In this document: positions 33,718 through 40,184 of the stretch, in pieces
How the letters are laid out: every line of letters begins with the position of its first letter
Numbering within the stretch: the first letter of the stretch is position 1
DNA from: a virus
IMG/VR virus record: IMGVR_UViG_3300035698_005732
Coordinates: 1 to 45,930 of that record
DNA length: 45,930 bases
Direction: 5' to 3' (one strand)
Notes under the pieces: generated by a model
The model's input: the letters and a program-made list of their open reading frames with translations, nothing else
What the model was told of the DNA's origin: nothing
Database searches by the model: none
Made by a program: the position numbers and the translations under genes

Positions 33718-34749
33718 ATGTGGATTTACTTTCAGGACTTGATCTTTTCAGTGGAATCGGAGGCATCTCGAAAGCACTCGAACCTTGGGTGCGACCAGTT
33801 GCCTATTGTGAGCAAGATAGATTCTGCCAAGGCGTACTACTGTCTAGAATGTCAACAGGTGACATTGATAAAGCTCCAATCTGGGACGACGTTACCACTC
33901 TCAAAGGAGACATGTTGCCAAAAATCGACATCATCTTCGGAGGATTTCCCTGTCAGGATATCAGTGTTGCAGGGCATGGCAAAGGCTTGGAAGGAGAGCG
34001 AAGCGGACTATTTTTCGAGATCATGCGCTTGGCCGAAGAAATCAAGCCCTCTTACATATTCCTTGAAAACGTCCCAGCTATCACTGGGAGAGGCGGGCTT
34101 CGAGTTGTTAGAGAAATTACCTCGTTGGGGTATGATTGTCGATGGGGTATGTTATCCGCTAAAGAAGTGGGAGCATTGCACAAAAGAGAGCGATGGTTTC
34201 TGTTGGGCTACTCCGAACACAATGGAACATCTACCGCCAAAAAGTTACGAGAGAAGCTTGACGAGAGGGAAGACAGACCCGAGACCACGGAAGAGACCAG
34301 GGAATCTGAGGGAACAGGTGGCATACGAACACATGATACCGACTCCGTCAGCCTCGGACTCGGCGAGAGGGCCAGGGAAGCATTACAATCCGAAGAGCAA
34401 GAGGCAGTCAGACAGGACGCTGGTGACGTATGCGATGAAGGCGAAGTTTCCGACACCGACAGCATCGGACTACAGGCGTCGTGGCCCGAACAGCAAGCAA
34501 CAGGGACTATCGGAGGTTTGTCACAATCTTCCGACACCGAAGGCGAGAGACCATCAAGACAAAGGAACTCCTGCGGACATGAAGAGGCACAGTCCTTCCC
34601 TTGCTTCGATCTCGATACGGAACAGTGGCAAGAAGCTGTGTCCGAAATTTGTCGCACTTCTTCTAGGGTATCCGACTACGTGGCTAGAATTAAGTGCCTC
34701 GGCAACAGCGTGGTACCAATCTGTGTCAGGGAAGCGTTCGAAATGTTAA
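33718..34749 (+). CDS. Second full-length ORF overlapping the methyltransferase (PTPxASD family)
   Basis: A 343-residue frame that overlaps the methyltransferase almost end to end. ATG at 33718 and GTG at 33720 share one AGGAG site (spacing 5 and 7). From about residue 75 on, this frame has features of a protein family I recall beside or inside phage dcm genes: SYSLKTSQ-like text (YSLKTSQLSLG), LPRWGMIVDGVCYPL, ATPNTMEHLPP, three PTPxASD/ARD units at 208, 245 and 272, and an end CPKFVALLLGYPTTW. The function is unknown. It may be a methyltransferase partner. The first ~70 residues look less constrained. I cannot run the comparison, so homology is from memory. Confidence 0.6.
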   Translation: MWIYFQDLIFSVESEASRKHSNLGCDQLPIVSKIDSAKAYYCLECQQVTLIKLQSGTTLPLSKETCCQKSTSSSEDFPVRISVLQGMAKAWKESEADYFSRSCAWPKKSSPLTYSLKTSQLSLGEAGFELLEKLPRWGMIVDGVCYPLKKWEHCTKESDGFCWATPNTMEHLPPKSYERSLTRGKTDPRPRKRPGNLREQVAYEHMIPTPSASDSARGPGKHYNPKSKRQSDRTLVTYAMKAKFPTPTASDYRRRGPNSKQQGLSEVCHNLPTPKARDHQDKGTPADMKRHSPSLASISIRNSGKKLCPKFVALLLGYPTTWLELSASATAWYQSVSGKRSKC

Positions 34750-34760
34750 GTGGAGTTTAG
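33720..34760 (+). CDS. dcm-like: C5 cytosine DNA methyltransferase
   Basis: A 346-residue DNA (cytosine-5) methyltransferase, probably protecting phage DNA from restriction. Motif I is GLDLFSGIGG (6-15). The catalytic motif IV is GGFPCQD (74-80, Cys78). Motif VI is ENVPA (116-120). Motif VIII is HKRERWF (154-160). The C-terminal GNSVVP (about 328-333) is motif X. Residues about 170-310, the target recognition region, are low in hydrophobic residues and rich in E, R, S, Q and D (SDTDSIGL, DTDSVSLGLG). This bias fits constraint by the overlapping frame. The start is GTG, two bases inside the ATG of the other frame. Confidence 0.9.
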   Translation: MDLLSGLDLFSGIGGISKALEPWVRPVAYCEQDRFCQGVLLSRMSTGDIDKAPIWDDVTTLKGDMLPKIDIIFGGFPCQDISVAGHGKGLEGERSGLFFEIMRLAEEIKPSYIFLENVPAITGRGGLRVVREITSLGYDCRWGMLSAKEVGALHKRERWFLLGYSEHNGTSTAKKLREKLDEREDRPETTEETRESEGTGGIRTHDTDSVSLGLGERAREALQSEEQEAVRQDAGDVCDEGEVSDTDSIGLQASWPEQQATGTIGGLSQSSDTEGERPSRQRNSCGHEEAQSFPCFDLDTEQWQEAVSEICRTSSRVSDYVARIKCLGNSVVPICVREAFEMLSGV

Positions 34761-34859
34761 AATAGCCGTATATCGCACAGAAACACACCTCTACGGCAAT
34801 AGTAGGGTAGGGGTGGTATCTTTTTACGAATAAACAAAACAGAGGCTTAGAGAGGACGT

Positions 34860-35090
34860 ATGGAAATAAAAGAAATAATAAATATGATATTCGTTTTTAT
34901 TGCTATTGGAACAATTATATATATAGCACTATCTTTAATATCAAAATTTTACAATTTATTTGAGATTGTAAAGATGAATGAAAGATCAATTAAAAGTCTT
35001 GATGGATATTTGCAAGTTTTATGTAAAAGAATTGATGGTCTTAACGTTATCGTTGTAGAACACGCAAAAAGATTAAAAAAAGAAGATTAA
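34860..35090 (+). CDS. Small membrane protein with helical tail (76 aa)
   Basis: One N-terminal membrane helix (MIFVFIAIGTIIYIALSLI) is followed by ~45 residues that look like an amphipathic coil (IDGLNVIVVEHAKRLKKED). AGAGAGGA precedes the ATG. This architecture is found in phage holin-like or spanin-like proteins and in membrane-bound accessory factors. The 100-bp gap before it has no other gene. Confidence 0.6.
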   Translation: MEIKEIINMIFVFIAIGTIIYIALSLISKFYNLFEIVKMNERSIKSLDGYLQVLCKRIDGLNVIVVEHAKRLKKED

Positions 35091-35094
35091 AAAT

Positions 35095-35385
35095 ATGATT
35101 ACAATACAAGACGTTGAAGAGGCTTTAAAATTTAATCGTTCTAATCAAACTTGGGACAGTCCAAGTCTAACTATAACGATAGCCGAGTATCTCATAGAGC
35201 GTGACAAGCCTGAGGAAGAGCCTGAGGAAGAGCTTTTGCCATGCCCCTTCTGCGAAGGAAAGGCTGTTTATGATTGTTGTGGTACTGAATATCGTTTAGG
35301 GTGCAATAGATGTTATGTTCGTCATGTATTTTGTAAAACAAAAGCCGAGGCGATAGCCGTTTGGAACAGGAGGGCTGACAAGTAA
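35095..35385 (+). CDS. Lar-like zinc ribbon protein, copy 1
   Basis: A 96-residue protein. The N-terminal helix is followed by an acidic linker (PEEEPEEE) and a zinc ribbon LLPCPFCEGKAV then CGTEYRLGCNRC and AEAIAVWNRRAD. The CPFC...GC..C...AI..WN+R arrangement is the Lar family (restriction alleviation in Rac/lambdoid elements). In Lar the protein modulates type I restriction-modification. Here the role is inferred. The last 10 bases fall in the 23-bp repeat at 35376. Confidence 0.75.
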   Translation: MITIQDVEEALKFNRSNQTWDSPSLTITIAEYLIERDKPEEEPEEELLPCPFCEGKAVYDCCGTEYRLGCNRCYVRHVFCKTKAEAIAVWNRRADK

Positions 35386-35398
35386 ATACTTTAAAGGT
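35376..35398 (+). repeat. 23-bp direct repeat, copy 1
   Basis: The sequence begins TGACAAGTAAATACTTTAAA and continues with GGT. It is identical to 36537-36559. Here it spans the stop codon of the first Lar-like gene (in frame GAC AAG TAA) and contains a ribosome-site-like AAAGG. It bounds the small-gene block 35408-36539. Confidence 0.95.
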
Positions 35399-35407
35399 AA
35401 AAAGACG

Positions 35408-35518
35408 ATGATTGATAGATACAAGGATCACTATCGATACACAAAAGCTGAGTTGATAGCGCATATCGAAAAGCTTTATGAGGATAACGATAAGATGGAG
35501 ATTAATGTAAATGATTGA
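35408..35518 (+). CDS. 36-residue charged peptide
   Basis: Starts 9 bases after the repeat with AAAGG upstream (MIDRYKDHYRYTKAELIAHI) and ends in an acidic tail. It reads as one amphipathic helix with no known motif. It overlaps the next ORF by eight bases. Confidence 0.5.
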   Translation: MIDRYKDHYRYTKAELIAHIEKLYEDNDKMEINVND

Positions 35519-35648
35519 GCAATTCTTCATATGGTTCTTCGGTGAGAATGTGGCAGAGCCCGCTGGTATTGTGTTGGTTATTCTTACTATATCAGTGTCA
35601 TTTATGGTTCTTATAAAATACTTGATTAAGGCTGATTGGATAAAATGA
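35511..35648 (+). CDS. 45-residue membrane peptide
   Basis: One hydrophobic segment (AGIVLVILTISVSFMVLIKY) preceded by an aromatic start (MIEQFFIWFFGE) and followed by a basic end. It resembles a small single-helix holin-type or membrane effector peptide. It overlaps its upstream neighbour by eight bases. Confidence 0.5.
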   Translation: MIEQFFIWFFGENVAEPAGIVLVILTISVSFMVLIKYLIKADWIK

Positions 35649-35649
35649 C

Positions 35650-35817
35650 ATGCTACACGGCATATACCGATTCAAACAGAGATTAACTGATAAAGCATAC
35701 AAAGATAAGACTATACGAAAGATTGTGAAGGGTGGTGTCACCTATGATCCTGATTGTTGCCTTGGTAATTATAAGATGAAGTTGAAACAGAGAAGGGGAG
35801 AGTATATTTATGAATAA
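35650..35817 (+). CDS. 55-residue basic peptide
   Basis: Starts one base after the previous stop. It is rich in lysine and arginine (YRFKQRLTDKAYKDKTIRKI) with a short GGVTYDPDCCLGN turn and a basic end. It could bind nucleic acid. No known motif is seen. Confidence 0.45.
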   Translation: MLHGIYRFKQRLTDKAYKDKTIRKIVKGGVTYDPDCCLGNYKMKLKQRRGEYIYE

Positions 35818-35834
35818 CGAAAGTAGTTTTAACG

Positions 35835-36026
35835 ATGAGTGAAGAAGTAGAATTAGCACAATGCCCCTTCTGTGGCTCTACAAAGATACAGATATACGAA
35901 GAACAAGACATAGGTGAAGATATGATGTACGGTATTATGTGTCTCGGTTGCTGCGCTTCGAACGCAGCGAGATATGACAAGGAATTCGCTATACAATTTT
36001 GGAACACGAGGGCTGTCGATGAGTGA
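35835..36026 (+). CDS. Lar-like zinc ribbon protein, copy 2
   Basis: A 63-residue protein that is almost only the zinc ribbon: LAQCPFCGSTKIQI, then MCLGCCAS, then KEFAIQFWNTRA. It is only distantly similar to the copy at 35095, so it is not a recent duplicate. Lar-type proteins modulate type I restriction, and the role here is inferred. Its end overlaps the start of the next gene (ATGAGTGA). Confidence 0.72.
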   Translation: MSEEVELAQCPFCGSTKIQIYEEQDIGEDMMYGIMCLGCCASNAARYDKEFAIQFWNTRAVDE

Positions 36027-36393
36027 AGATATAAAAACAAAGCTACTAGAGTATATGGTAAATATAGAAGCTTTCGCTTGCGAGCAGTTGCCCGACGCTT
36101 TTCAGCAGTTTGTGAAATATAAGATTGTAGATCATTTATTTTATTCGTTGATGTGGCTTGTTGTTGTGTTAATCTTGGCTTTAGTGTCTAAGACTTTTCA
36201 TAAAAGAGCAAAGAACTTTGTAGTAGAAGGTTATGCTAAAGGCGAGCATCTTTGGTTTGGCTGTATTCTTACGGGCATTCTTTCGCTTTCCTCTTTTATG
36301 GGCTTTATATATCAGATAAAACAGACAATACTCGTATATGTAGCGCCGAAGGCGTATCTTATAGAGATGCTGTTGGACAAGGGTAAATATTAA
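36019..36393 (+). CDS. Two-helix membrane protein (holin-like candidate)
   Basis: A 124-residue protein started here because MSEDIKTK is the first start compatible with the overlap. A longer frame from 35974 lies inside the Lar-like gene. Two hydrophobic segments (SLMWLVVVLILALVS and GCILTGILSLSSFMGFI) are separated by a basic loop. An amphipathic N-terminus precedes them. It is a candidate for the holin, but without a neighbouring endolysin. Confidence 0.6.
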   Translation: MSEDIKTKLLEYMVNIEAFACEQLPDAFQQFVKYKIVDHLFYSLMWLVVVLILALVSKTFHKRAKNFVVEGYAKGEHLWFGCILTGILSLSSFMGFIYQIKQTILVYVAPKAYLIEMLLDKGKY

Positions 36394-36539
36394 TGAGCAA
36401 GGCGATGAGTGACTTTTCTCAATTTAAGACAGGCTATAGGATACTTATAATGCTACATCGTCACAAAGATGGAGGTAGTACGAGAGCGGACTATCATGCG
36501 TACAAGTACATCACTAAGAATCCTGTCACTCCGGTTTGA
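36393..36539 (+). CDS. 48-residue peptide
   Basis: Starts in the stop codon of the previous gene (TAATG). It reads MSKAMSDFSQFKTGYRILIM followed by HRHKDGG and a TRADYHAYKYI stretch. No motif is recognised. Its stop codon lies in the second 23-bp repeat. Confidence 0.45.
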   Translation: MSKAMSDFSQFKTGYRILIMLHRHKDGGSTRADYHAYKYITKNPVTPV

Positions 36540-36559
36540 CAAGTAAATACTTTAAAGGT
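36537..36559 (+). repeat. 23-bp direct repeat, copy 2
   Basis: Exact second copy of the repeat at 35376-35398. Here its first bases form the TGA stop of the 36393 gene in another frame, and its AAAGG lies 7-10 bases before the nuclease start. The two copies enclose about 1.14 kb of small genes. Confidence 0.95.
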
Positions 36560-36566
36560 TAATAGC

Positions 36567-36872
36567 ATGATTAACTCAAGAGATAAAGGCGCAAGAGGTG
36601 AAAGAGAGTGGGCAGCATGGCTGAGAGATCACGGGCATGAAGCACATAGAGGGCAACAGTTCGCAGGTGGTACAGACTCGCCAGACGTAGTAACAGATAT
36701 GCCCGACTATCACTGCGAAGTAAAGAGAGTACAAGCGCTGTCTATATACAAAGCTATGGAACAGGCAATAAGAGACGCAGGGGAAAGAATCCCCTACGTA
36801 GTTCATAGAAAGAACAACCACGAATGGCTTGTCATTATGAAGGCTGAAGATTGGATTAAGAGGATATCTTAG
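36567..36872 (+). CDS. PD-(D/E)XK endonuclease / Holliday-junction-resolvase-like
   Basis: A 101-residue nuclease fold: KGARGEREWAAWLRDHGHEA gives the N-terminal helix with E, GGTDSPDVV holds the active-site D, and HCEVKRVQAL holds the E-x-K pair. This arrangement matches archaeal-type Hjc resolvases and phage nucleases of the same family. It probably resolves branched replication or recombination DNA before packaging. Its last 17 bases overlap the end of the convergent gene at 36856. Confidence 0.8.
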   Translation: MINSRDKGARGEREWAAWLRDHGHEAHRGQQFAGGTDSPDVVTDMPDYHCEVKRVQALSIYKAMEQAIRDAGERIPYVVHRKNNHEWLVIMKAEDWIKRIS

Positions 36873-37143
36873 ATTTAATATCTTCTACAATCATACGCTT
36901 TATGCGCTCCTCCATTTTAAGCAAAGACTTCTCACGCTCGTTAAGAGTATCACGCCATGTATTAAATTCAATATCACGTGCATGTAATGTTTTAATGAAT
37001 CCTTGTAAATGATCTAATATCTCATCCTGTATCTTGTCAGCAGTTTTTTGCGATTTATATATTTTATAACTTATAAATATAAACCAAAATGGGGTTATTA
37101 TTATTATTATAACGTTTATTGCGAGTTTACAGAATTCAATCAT
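36856..37143 (-). CDS. Membrane-anchored coiled-coil protein (95 aa)
   Basis: An N-terminal membrane helix (LAINVIIIIITPFWFIFISY) is followed by a basic stretch and a long helical coil (NTWRDTLNEREKSLLKMEER). Last gene of the leftward small-gene cluster. AGAGAGA precedes the start. It could be an i-spanin-like or membrane exclusion protein. It overlaps its upstream neighbour by eight bases. Confidence 0.6.
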   Translation of the reverse strand: MIEFCKLAINVIIIIITPFWFIFISYKIYKSQKTADKIQDEILDHLQGFIKTLHARDIEFNTWRDTLNEREKSLLKMEERIKRMIVEDIKSKISS

Positions 37144-37390
37144 TTATTTCTCTCTCTATTGCTCTTTTATACATGTCTTTCATAATCTTTTGTAGCACCT
37201 TCTGTGCTTCTTTCTCGTCTTCGGTAAGCGTAATAATCATTCTACACAAAGCAAAAGCCATTGATGCAGCGACCCCGCTTAATGTTTTAAATAACTCTGT
37301 AATATTTTGTGTTTTATTAGAGCTTTCTATTAAAAGATTCTGCAAATCTTCGGTGAATTTAATTATGTTTCTGTCGATAGCATCTTCCAT
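37136..37390 (-). CDS. Hypothetical helical protein (84 aa)
   Basis: An all-helical protein with a mid-protein hydrophobic patch (LSGVAASMAFALCRMIITL) and a lysine/glutamate helix at the end. It overlaps the next gene by eight bases. No known domain is recognised. Confidence 0.6.
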   Translation of the reverse strand: MEDAIDRNIIKFTEDLQNLLIESSNKTQNITELFKTLSGVAASMAFALCRMIITLTEDEKEAQKVLQKIMKDMYKRAIEREIND

Positions 37391-37401
37391 TTATATTTCC
37401 C

Positions 37402-37575
37402 CTATAGCGTAGGCGTTACGACCTCAACGTCGTAGCCCAGCGCCTTTATTGTTGTTATGTTATCACGGGATAGTGTCTTTCCACCTACAAGCTCTATGAA
37501 GAGCCTAGATGTATCGCATGCTGGGTATATGCATTCGTTACCGTATACGGTTTTTATCTCTACTTTTATTATCAT
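37402..37575 (-). CDS. Hypothetical small protein (57 aa)
   Basis: An ORF below the usual length threshold, read as MIIKVEIKTVYGNECIYPAC followed by an SRLFIELVGGKTLSRDNI turn and EVVTPTL. GAATAGAGAT precedes the start. The alternation of strands and one helix looks like a folded mini-protein. The neighbours on both sides are on the same strand with tight spacing. Confidence 0.6.
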   Translation of the reverse strand: MIIKVEIKTVYGNECIYPACDTSRLFIELVGGKTLSRDNITTIKALGYDVEVVTPTL

Positions 37576-37579
37576 ATCT

Positions 37580-37771
37580 CTATTCCTGTTCTCTCATTTT
37601 AATATACTTCTTTTCAAGGCTAGGGTGTAAAATTATAGGAGTTCCTACAATAGCACCAGATACCTTTTCAACTATATAATCTATACTTGGATTTTTAACT
37701 GTGTTTAGAAGACACCACAGCTTTAAAAGCTCAGCGCGATGGCTCTCGAAAATGTTGCTAGGTTCTATCAT
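37580..37771 (-). CDS. Hypothetical small protein (63 aa)
   Basis: The start at 37771 is chosen because AAAGGAGAAATAGAG lies directly before ATGATAGAACC. A longer frame to 37816 would run into the upstream gene. It begins MIEPSNIFESHRAELLKLWC and ends in a basic tail. No known motif is recognised. Confidence 0.6.
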   Translation of the reverse strand: MIEPSNIFESHRAELLKLWCLLNTVKNPSIDYIVEKVSGAIVGTPIILHPSLEKKYIKMREQE

Positions 37772-37773
37772 CT

Positions 37774-38001
37774 CTATTTCTCCTTTGTTATGGTTTCGCT
37801 TATAACAACACAGCAATACTCAGACTTACGAGGGAGCTTTTCGTTTACGAATACTGTTAGTGTAGAGCCGTTTTTAATCTCAATTTTATGAAGACCAGCT
37901 TTATAACAATCATCTGTAATCATATCTGTAATTACATACGCATAGTCACCAATACGGCTATTCATAAGCTTTATAAGATTAATAAGTGTTTTATCTATCA
38001 T
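37774..38001 (-). CDS. Hypothetical small protein (75 aa)
   Basis: A small alpha/beta protein starting MIDKTLINLIKLMNSRIGDY and containing NGSTLTVFVNEKLPRKS. GGAGTAGAGAG precedes the start. No motif is recognised. It ends two bases before the ATG of the next gene. Confidence 0.6.
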   Translation of the reverse strand: MIDKTLINLIKLMNSRIGDYAYVITDMITDDCYKAGLHKIEIKNGSTLTVFVNEKLPRKSEYCCVVISETITKEK

Positions 38002-38023
38002 CTCTCTACTCCTTGGTTGTTAA

Positions 38024-38200
38024 TTAATCTTCTATTTTTTTCCAATCGTAGGTAGTGTCGTCACTATCGGGTGTAGTGTTATATAAATTATTTTCATCTA
38101 TATATTCGATAAGCTTCTCTTTAGCATCTTGTAAGCTTGTAGCGTCCCATATCGTCACGTTGTATTCCTTTGTTAGTGTTATTGTTACATCGTAATCCAT
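38024..38200 (-). CDS. Hypothetical small acidic protein (58 aa)
   Basis: An ORF below the usual length threshold. It reads MDYDVTITLTKEYNVTIWDA, then SLQDAKEKLIEYIDENN and an acidic tail DSDDTTYDWKK. AAAGGAGAAT lies six bases before the ATG. The beta-helix-acidic tail pattern is common among phage small inhibitors and DNA mimics, but no family is recognised. Confidence 0.6.
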   Translation of the reverse strand: MDYDVTITLTKEYNVTIWDATSLQDAKEKLIEYIDENNLYNTTPDSDDTTYDWKKIED

Positions 38201-38236
38201 GTCTATTCTCCTTTGTTATTAGTGCTAGTTTCTCTA

Positions 38237-38509
38237 CTATTCTTTAACTACATAGAAATTTTCAGCTTTTGAAGTATCGTAATCCATAATAGTATCTTTA
38301 ATGAAATCTATGAATTTTGGGTCAATGTCTTCAAATTGATACGCATAAGCAAAGATTTCCTCCTCTTCGTCTCCCTGTTCATATTCTATAAATACAGTGG
38401 CACTTCCGCCGTTCTGTATACATTTATCATACAGTTCTTCAACTGTCATATCGCTATTTTCGAATATAACAGCTGAAAAATCATCGCCTGTTACGTGTAA
38501 AATCTTCAT
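38237..38509 (-). CDS. Hypothetical acidic protein (90 aa)
   Basis: Starts MKILHVTGDDFSAVIFENSD and has a very acidic middle (YEQGDEEEEIFAYAYQFED). The overall charge is strongly negative, as in DNA-mimic anti-restriction proteins, but no direct similarity is seen. GGAGTAGAAA precedes the start. Confidence 0.62.
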   Translation of the reverse strand: MKILHVTGDDFSAVIFENSDMTVEELYDKCIQNGGSATVFIEYEQGDEEEEIFAYAYQFEDIDPKFIDFIKDTIMDYDTSKAENFYVVKE

Positions 38510-38530
38510 TTTTCTACTCCTTGTTGTTTG

Positions 38531-39001
38531 TTAAATCTTGCCAGCGCTTTTTAATAACGATAGGAAAAGATTTATTGTTCTATACATTAAATCTACACCG
38601 TTTTTTGCACACACAGCTTTTTGATAACCGAATCCTATATATTTTTCTATTGAATCGAAAAAAAGACGCTCTGCATTTCTTACATCACTTTTAGCAGTCA
38701 AATATGGACAACAGCCATTTTCAAGATATTGGAAGCCATTATTGAAAAACTTGTCGTTTGATAATGAAGCGCATTTTTCTACGTCCTCAGTTGAGCATAA
38801 ATAAAGATGCTCCCAGTTAGATAGCTCTTTCTTATCTCTTGTCTTTATCGGCTTTAATTCCTCCAAGACCTCTTTATGTATCCTATCAGCATAAGTCTTT
38901 ACATACTCTAATGATGATCTGCGCTTAAGAAGATATTTTGCGTTATTGATAACATCGTTATCGAATGTCGATTTTTTAAGCGTTTCTACTGTTATCGTCA
39001 T
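38531..39001 (-). CDS. Hypothetical protein (156 aa)
   Basis: The largest gene of the leftward cluster, mostly helical, with an N-terminal TVETLKKSTFDNDVINNAKY segment and four cysteines in non-canonical spacing (CSTEDVEKC, CCPY). No family is recognised. GGAGAATAGAAG precedes the start. Confidence 0.62.
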   Translation of the reverse strand: MTITVETLKKSTFDNDVINNAKYLLKRRSSLEYVKTYADRIHKEVLEELKPIKTRDKKELSNWEHLYLCSTEDVEKCASLSNDKFFNNGFQYLENGCCPYLTAKSDVRNAERLFFDSIEKYIGFGYQKAVCAKNGVDLMYRTINLFLSLLKSAGKI

Positions 39002-39004
39002 CTT

Positions 39005-39208
39005 CTATTCTCCTCGTTGTTGTTTAAGCTCTGCAAGGTCTTCCTCTAAGTCATTTAAAAGAAAACTCTCTTGCTCTGTATTGAAAATGAACTCATCTTT
39101 TAAATCTTCTATAAAACTATTGCTAAACCGTTGGTAGTATAGTCGAGCTGTATTGAAAACTATTATGGATAATTCCCTATCGTTATAGTGTGTTAAATCT
39201 TGTCGCAT
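39005..39208 (-). CDS. Hypothetical helical protein (67 aa)
   Basis: First gene of the leftward cluster, starting MRQDLTHYNDRELSIIVFNT and ending in a coiled-coil-like ELKQQRGE segment. AGAGGT precedes the start. No known motif is recognised. Confidence 0.6.
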   Translation of the reverse strand: MRQDLTHYNDRELSIIVFNTARLYYQRFSNSFIEDLKDEFIFNTEQESFLLNDLEEDLAELKQQRGE

Positions 39209-39392
39209 CTTATTACCTCTATTTATATTGTTATTATAACCTTAACACATACACTGTGTTTAAGATATGCTGAGAGTATAGCATACACTTATACTTTATA
39301 CCTAACGTTATTTATGCAAATATTACAAAAAAAGAATTGACAACATCATACACTATGAATAATCATGATGACATAACATGAGGAACTACAAT
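39209..39392. promoter_or_regulatory. Divergent control region 2
   Basis: Separates the leftward small-gene cluster from the rightward packaging operon. GTTATTTATGCAAA (39307-39320) and CACTATGAATAA (39351-39362) are the same pair, in the same order and orientation, as in the divergent region at 30349/30399. TTGACA occurs at 39337-39342, but a good -10 at the usual spacing is not evident. Confidence 0.6.
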
Positions 39393-39830
39393 ATGGCAGC
39401 AGCTAAAGGTAATAAATATGCGTGTAAATATACTGAAAAACAAGTTAATGCTCTATGTGCTAAGCTGTTAAAATGGGCTTATACATCTGACGCTATTCAT
39501 CTGTCAACATTCGCATATCAAGAGATTAAACATACAAAATCATATCTATATCAAATGGCCGAACACTATCCGCAAATGGCTAAGGCTCTAGCAGAAGCGA
39601 AGGAATTACTAGCACAGAAAATGGTAAACGCTTGCTATAACTCTAATGCTAAAGACTCTACAGTCAACCCTGTATTCGCAGAGAAGTATTTACCTATATA
39701 CGATGTAGACTACGAGGCACAGCGTATTAAAATGAAGACTCTAGATGAGAGAGCGCAAGAGCAATCACAAGCTAATGCAATGAAAGCATGTAGTGATCTT
39801 ATACAAGATGAGATAGCGAAGAAGTCATAG
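39393..39830 (+). CDS. Small terminase subunit
   Basis: A 145-residue protein beginning MAAAKGNKYACKYTEKQVNA. GAGGA stands before this ATG, while an upstream ATG at 39378 contains the ribosome site itself, so the shorter start is preferred. The N-terminal helix-turn-helix-like part, a middle helical part with LAEAKELLAQKMVNACYN, and the C-terminal basic end fit the usual small terminase layout (DNA recognition, oligomerisation, large-subunit contact). It lies 355 bases upstream of the large subunit. Confidence 0.7.
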   Translation: MAAAKGNKYACKYTEKQVNALCAKLLKWAYTSDAIHLSTFAYQEIKHTKSYLYQMAEHYPQMAKALAEAKELLAQKMVNACYNSNAKDSTVNPVFAEKYLPIYDVDYEAQRIKMKTLDERAQEQSQANAMKACSDLIQDEIAKKS

Positions 39831-39871
39831 CTCGTAGGTATAAATCCCGCTTCTCGCGTGATTTAATAAAA

Positions 39872-39895
39872 GAAAGAGAAAAGAAAGTCTCTTTC
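39872..39895. repeat. 8-bp inverted repeat after small terminase
   Basis: GAAAGAGA-AAAGAAAG-TCTCTTTC could be a weak terminator or mRNA end structure, with a short T stretch at the arm only. The rest of the 110-bp gap shows nothing else I can support. Confidence 0.35.
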
Positions 39896-39940
39896 TAACC
39901 GTTAAATAAAATAGTTGTCAACAAATAAAATAGAGGTTAC

Positions 39941-40165
39941 ATGAAAGTCATAGTTGAATACGATACAGACGAGAATAGGGGCGAGTACGATATATATCTT
40001 ATAGCCGAGCATATGTACACTGCTATCGATAGACTATCGCAACTACTACGCACTGTCGAGAAGTACGATGGAGGCGGGGAGAGGCTAAAAGATTGCTACC
40101 ATGAGGCTTTCTTCGAAGACCTGCATGATATCGTCTTAGAGAGCCGTATTGAGGATGTAATGTAG
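39941..40165 (+). CDS. Hypothetical acidic protein (74 aa)
   Basis: Lies between the two terminase genes. It begins MKVIVEYDTDENRGEYDIYL and continues with helices (MYTAIDRLSQLLRTVEKYD). TAGAGGTTAC precedes the start. Similar short acidic proteins are seen in phage packaging or replication regions without a known role. Confidence 0.65.
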   Translation: MKVIVEYDTDENRGEYDIYLIAEHMYTAIDRLSQLLRTVEKYDGGGERLKDCYHEAFFEDLHDIVLESRIEDVM

Positions 40166-40184
40166 TTTAAAAATAGGGGCTGTG

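Noticed and set aside
34208-34657. 149-codon open frame on the minus strand within the methyltransferase gene
   Set aside because: It follows from the unusual codon use of the two overlapping forward genes. I see no ribosome site or recognisable motif for it.
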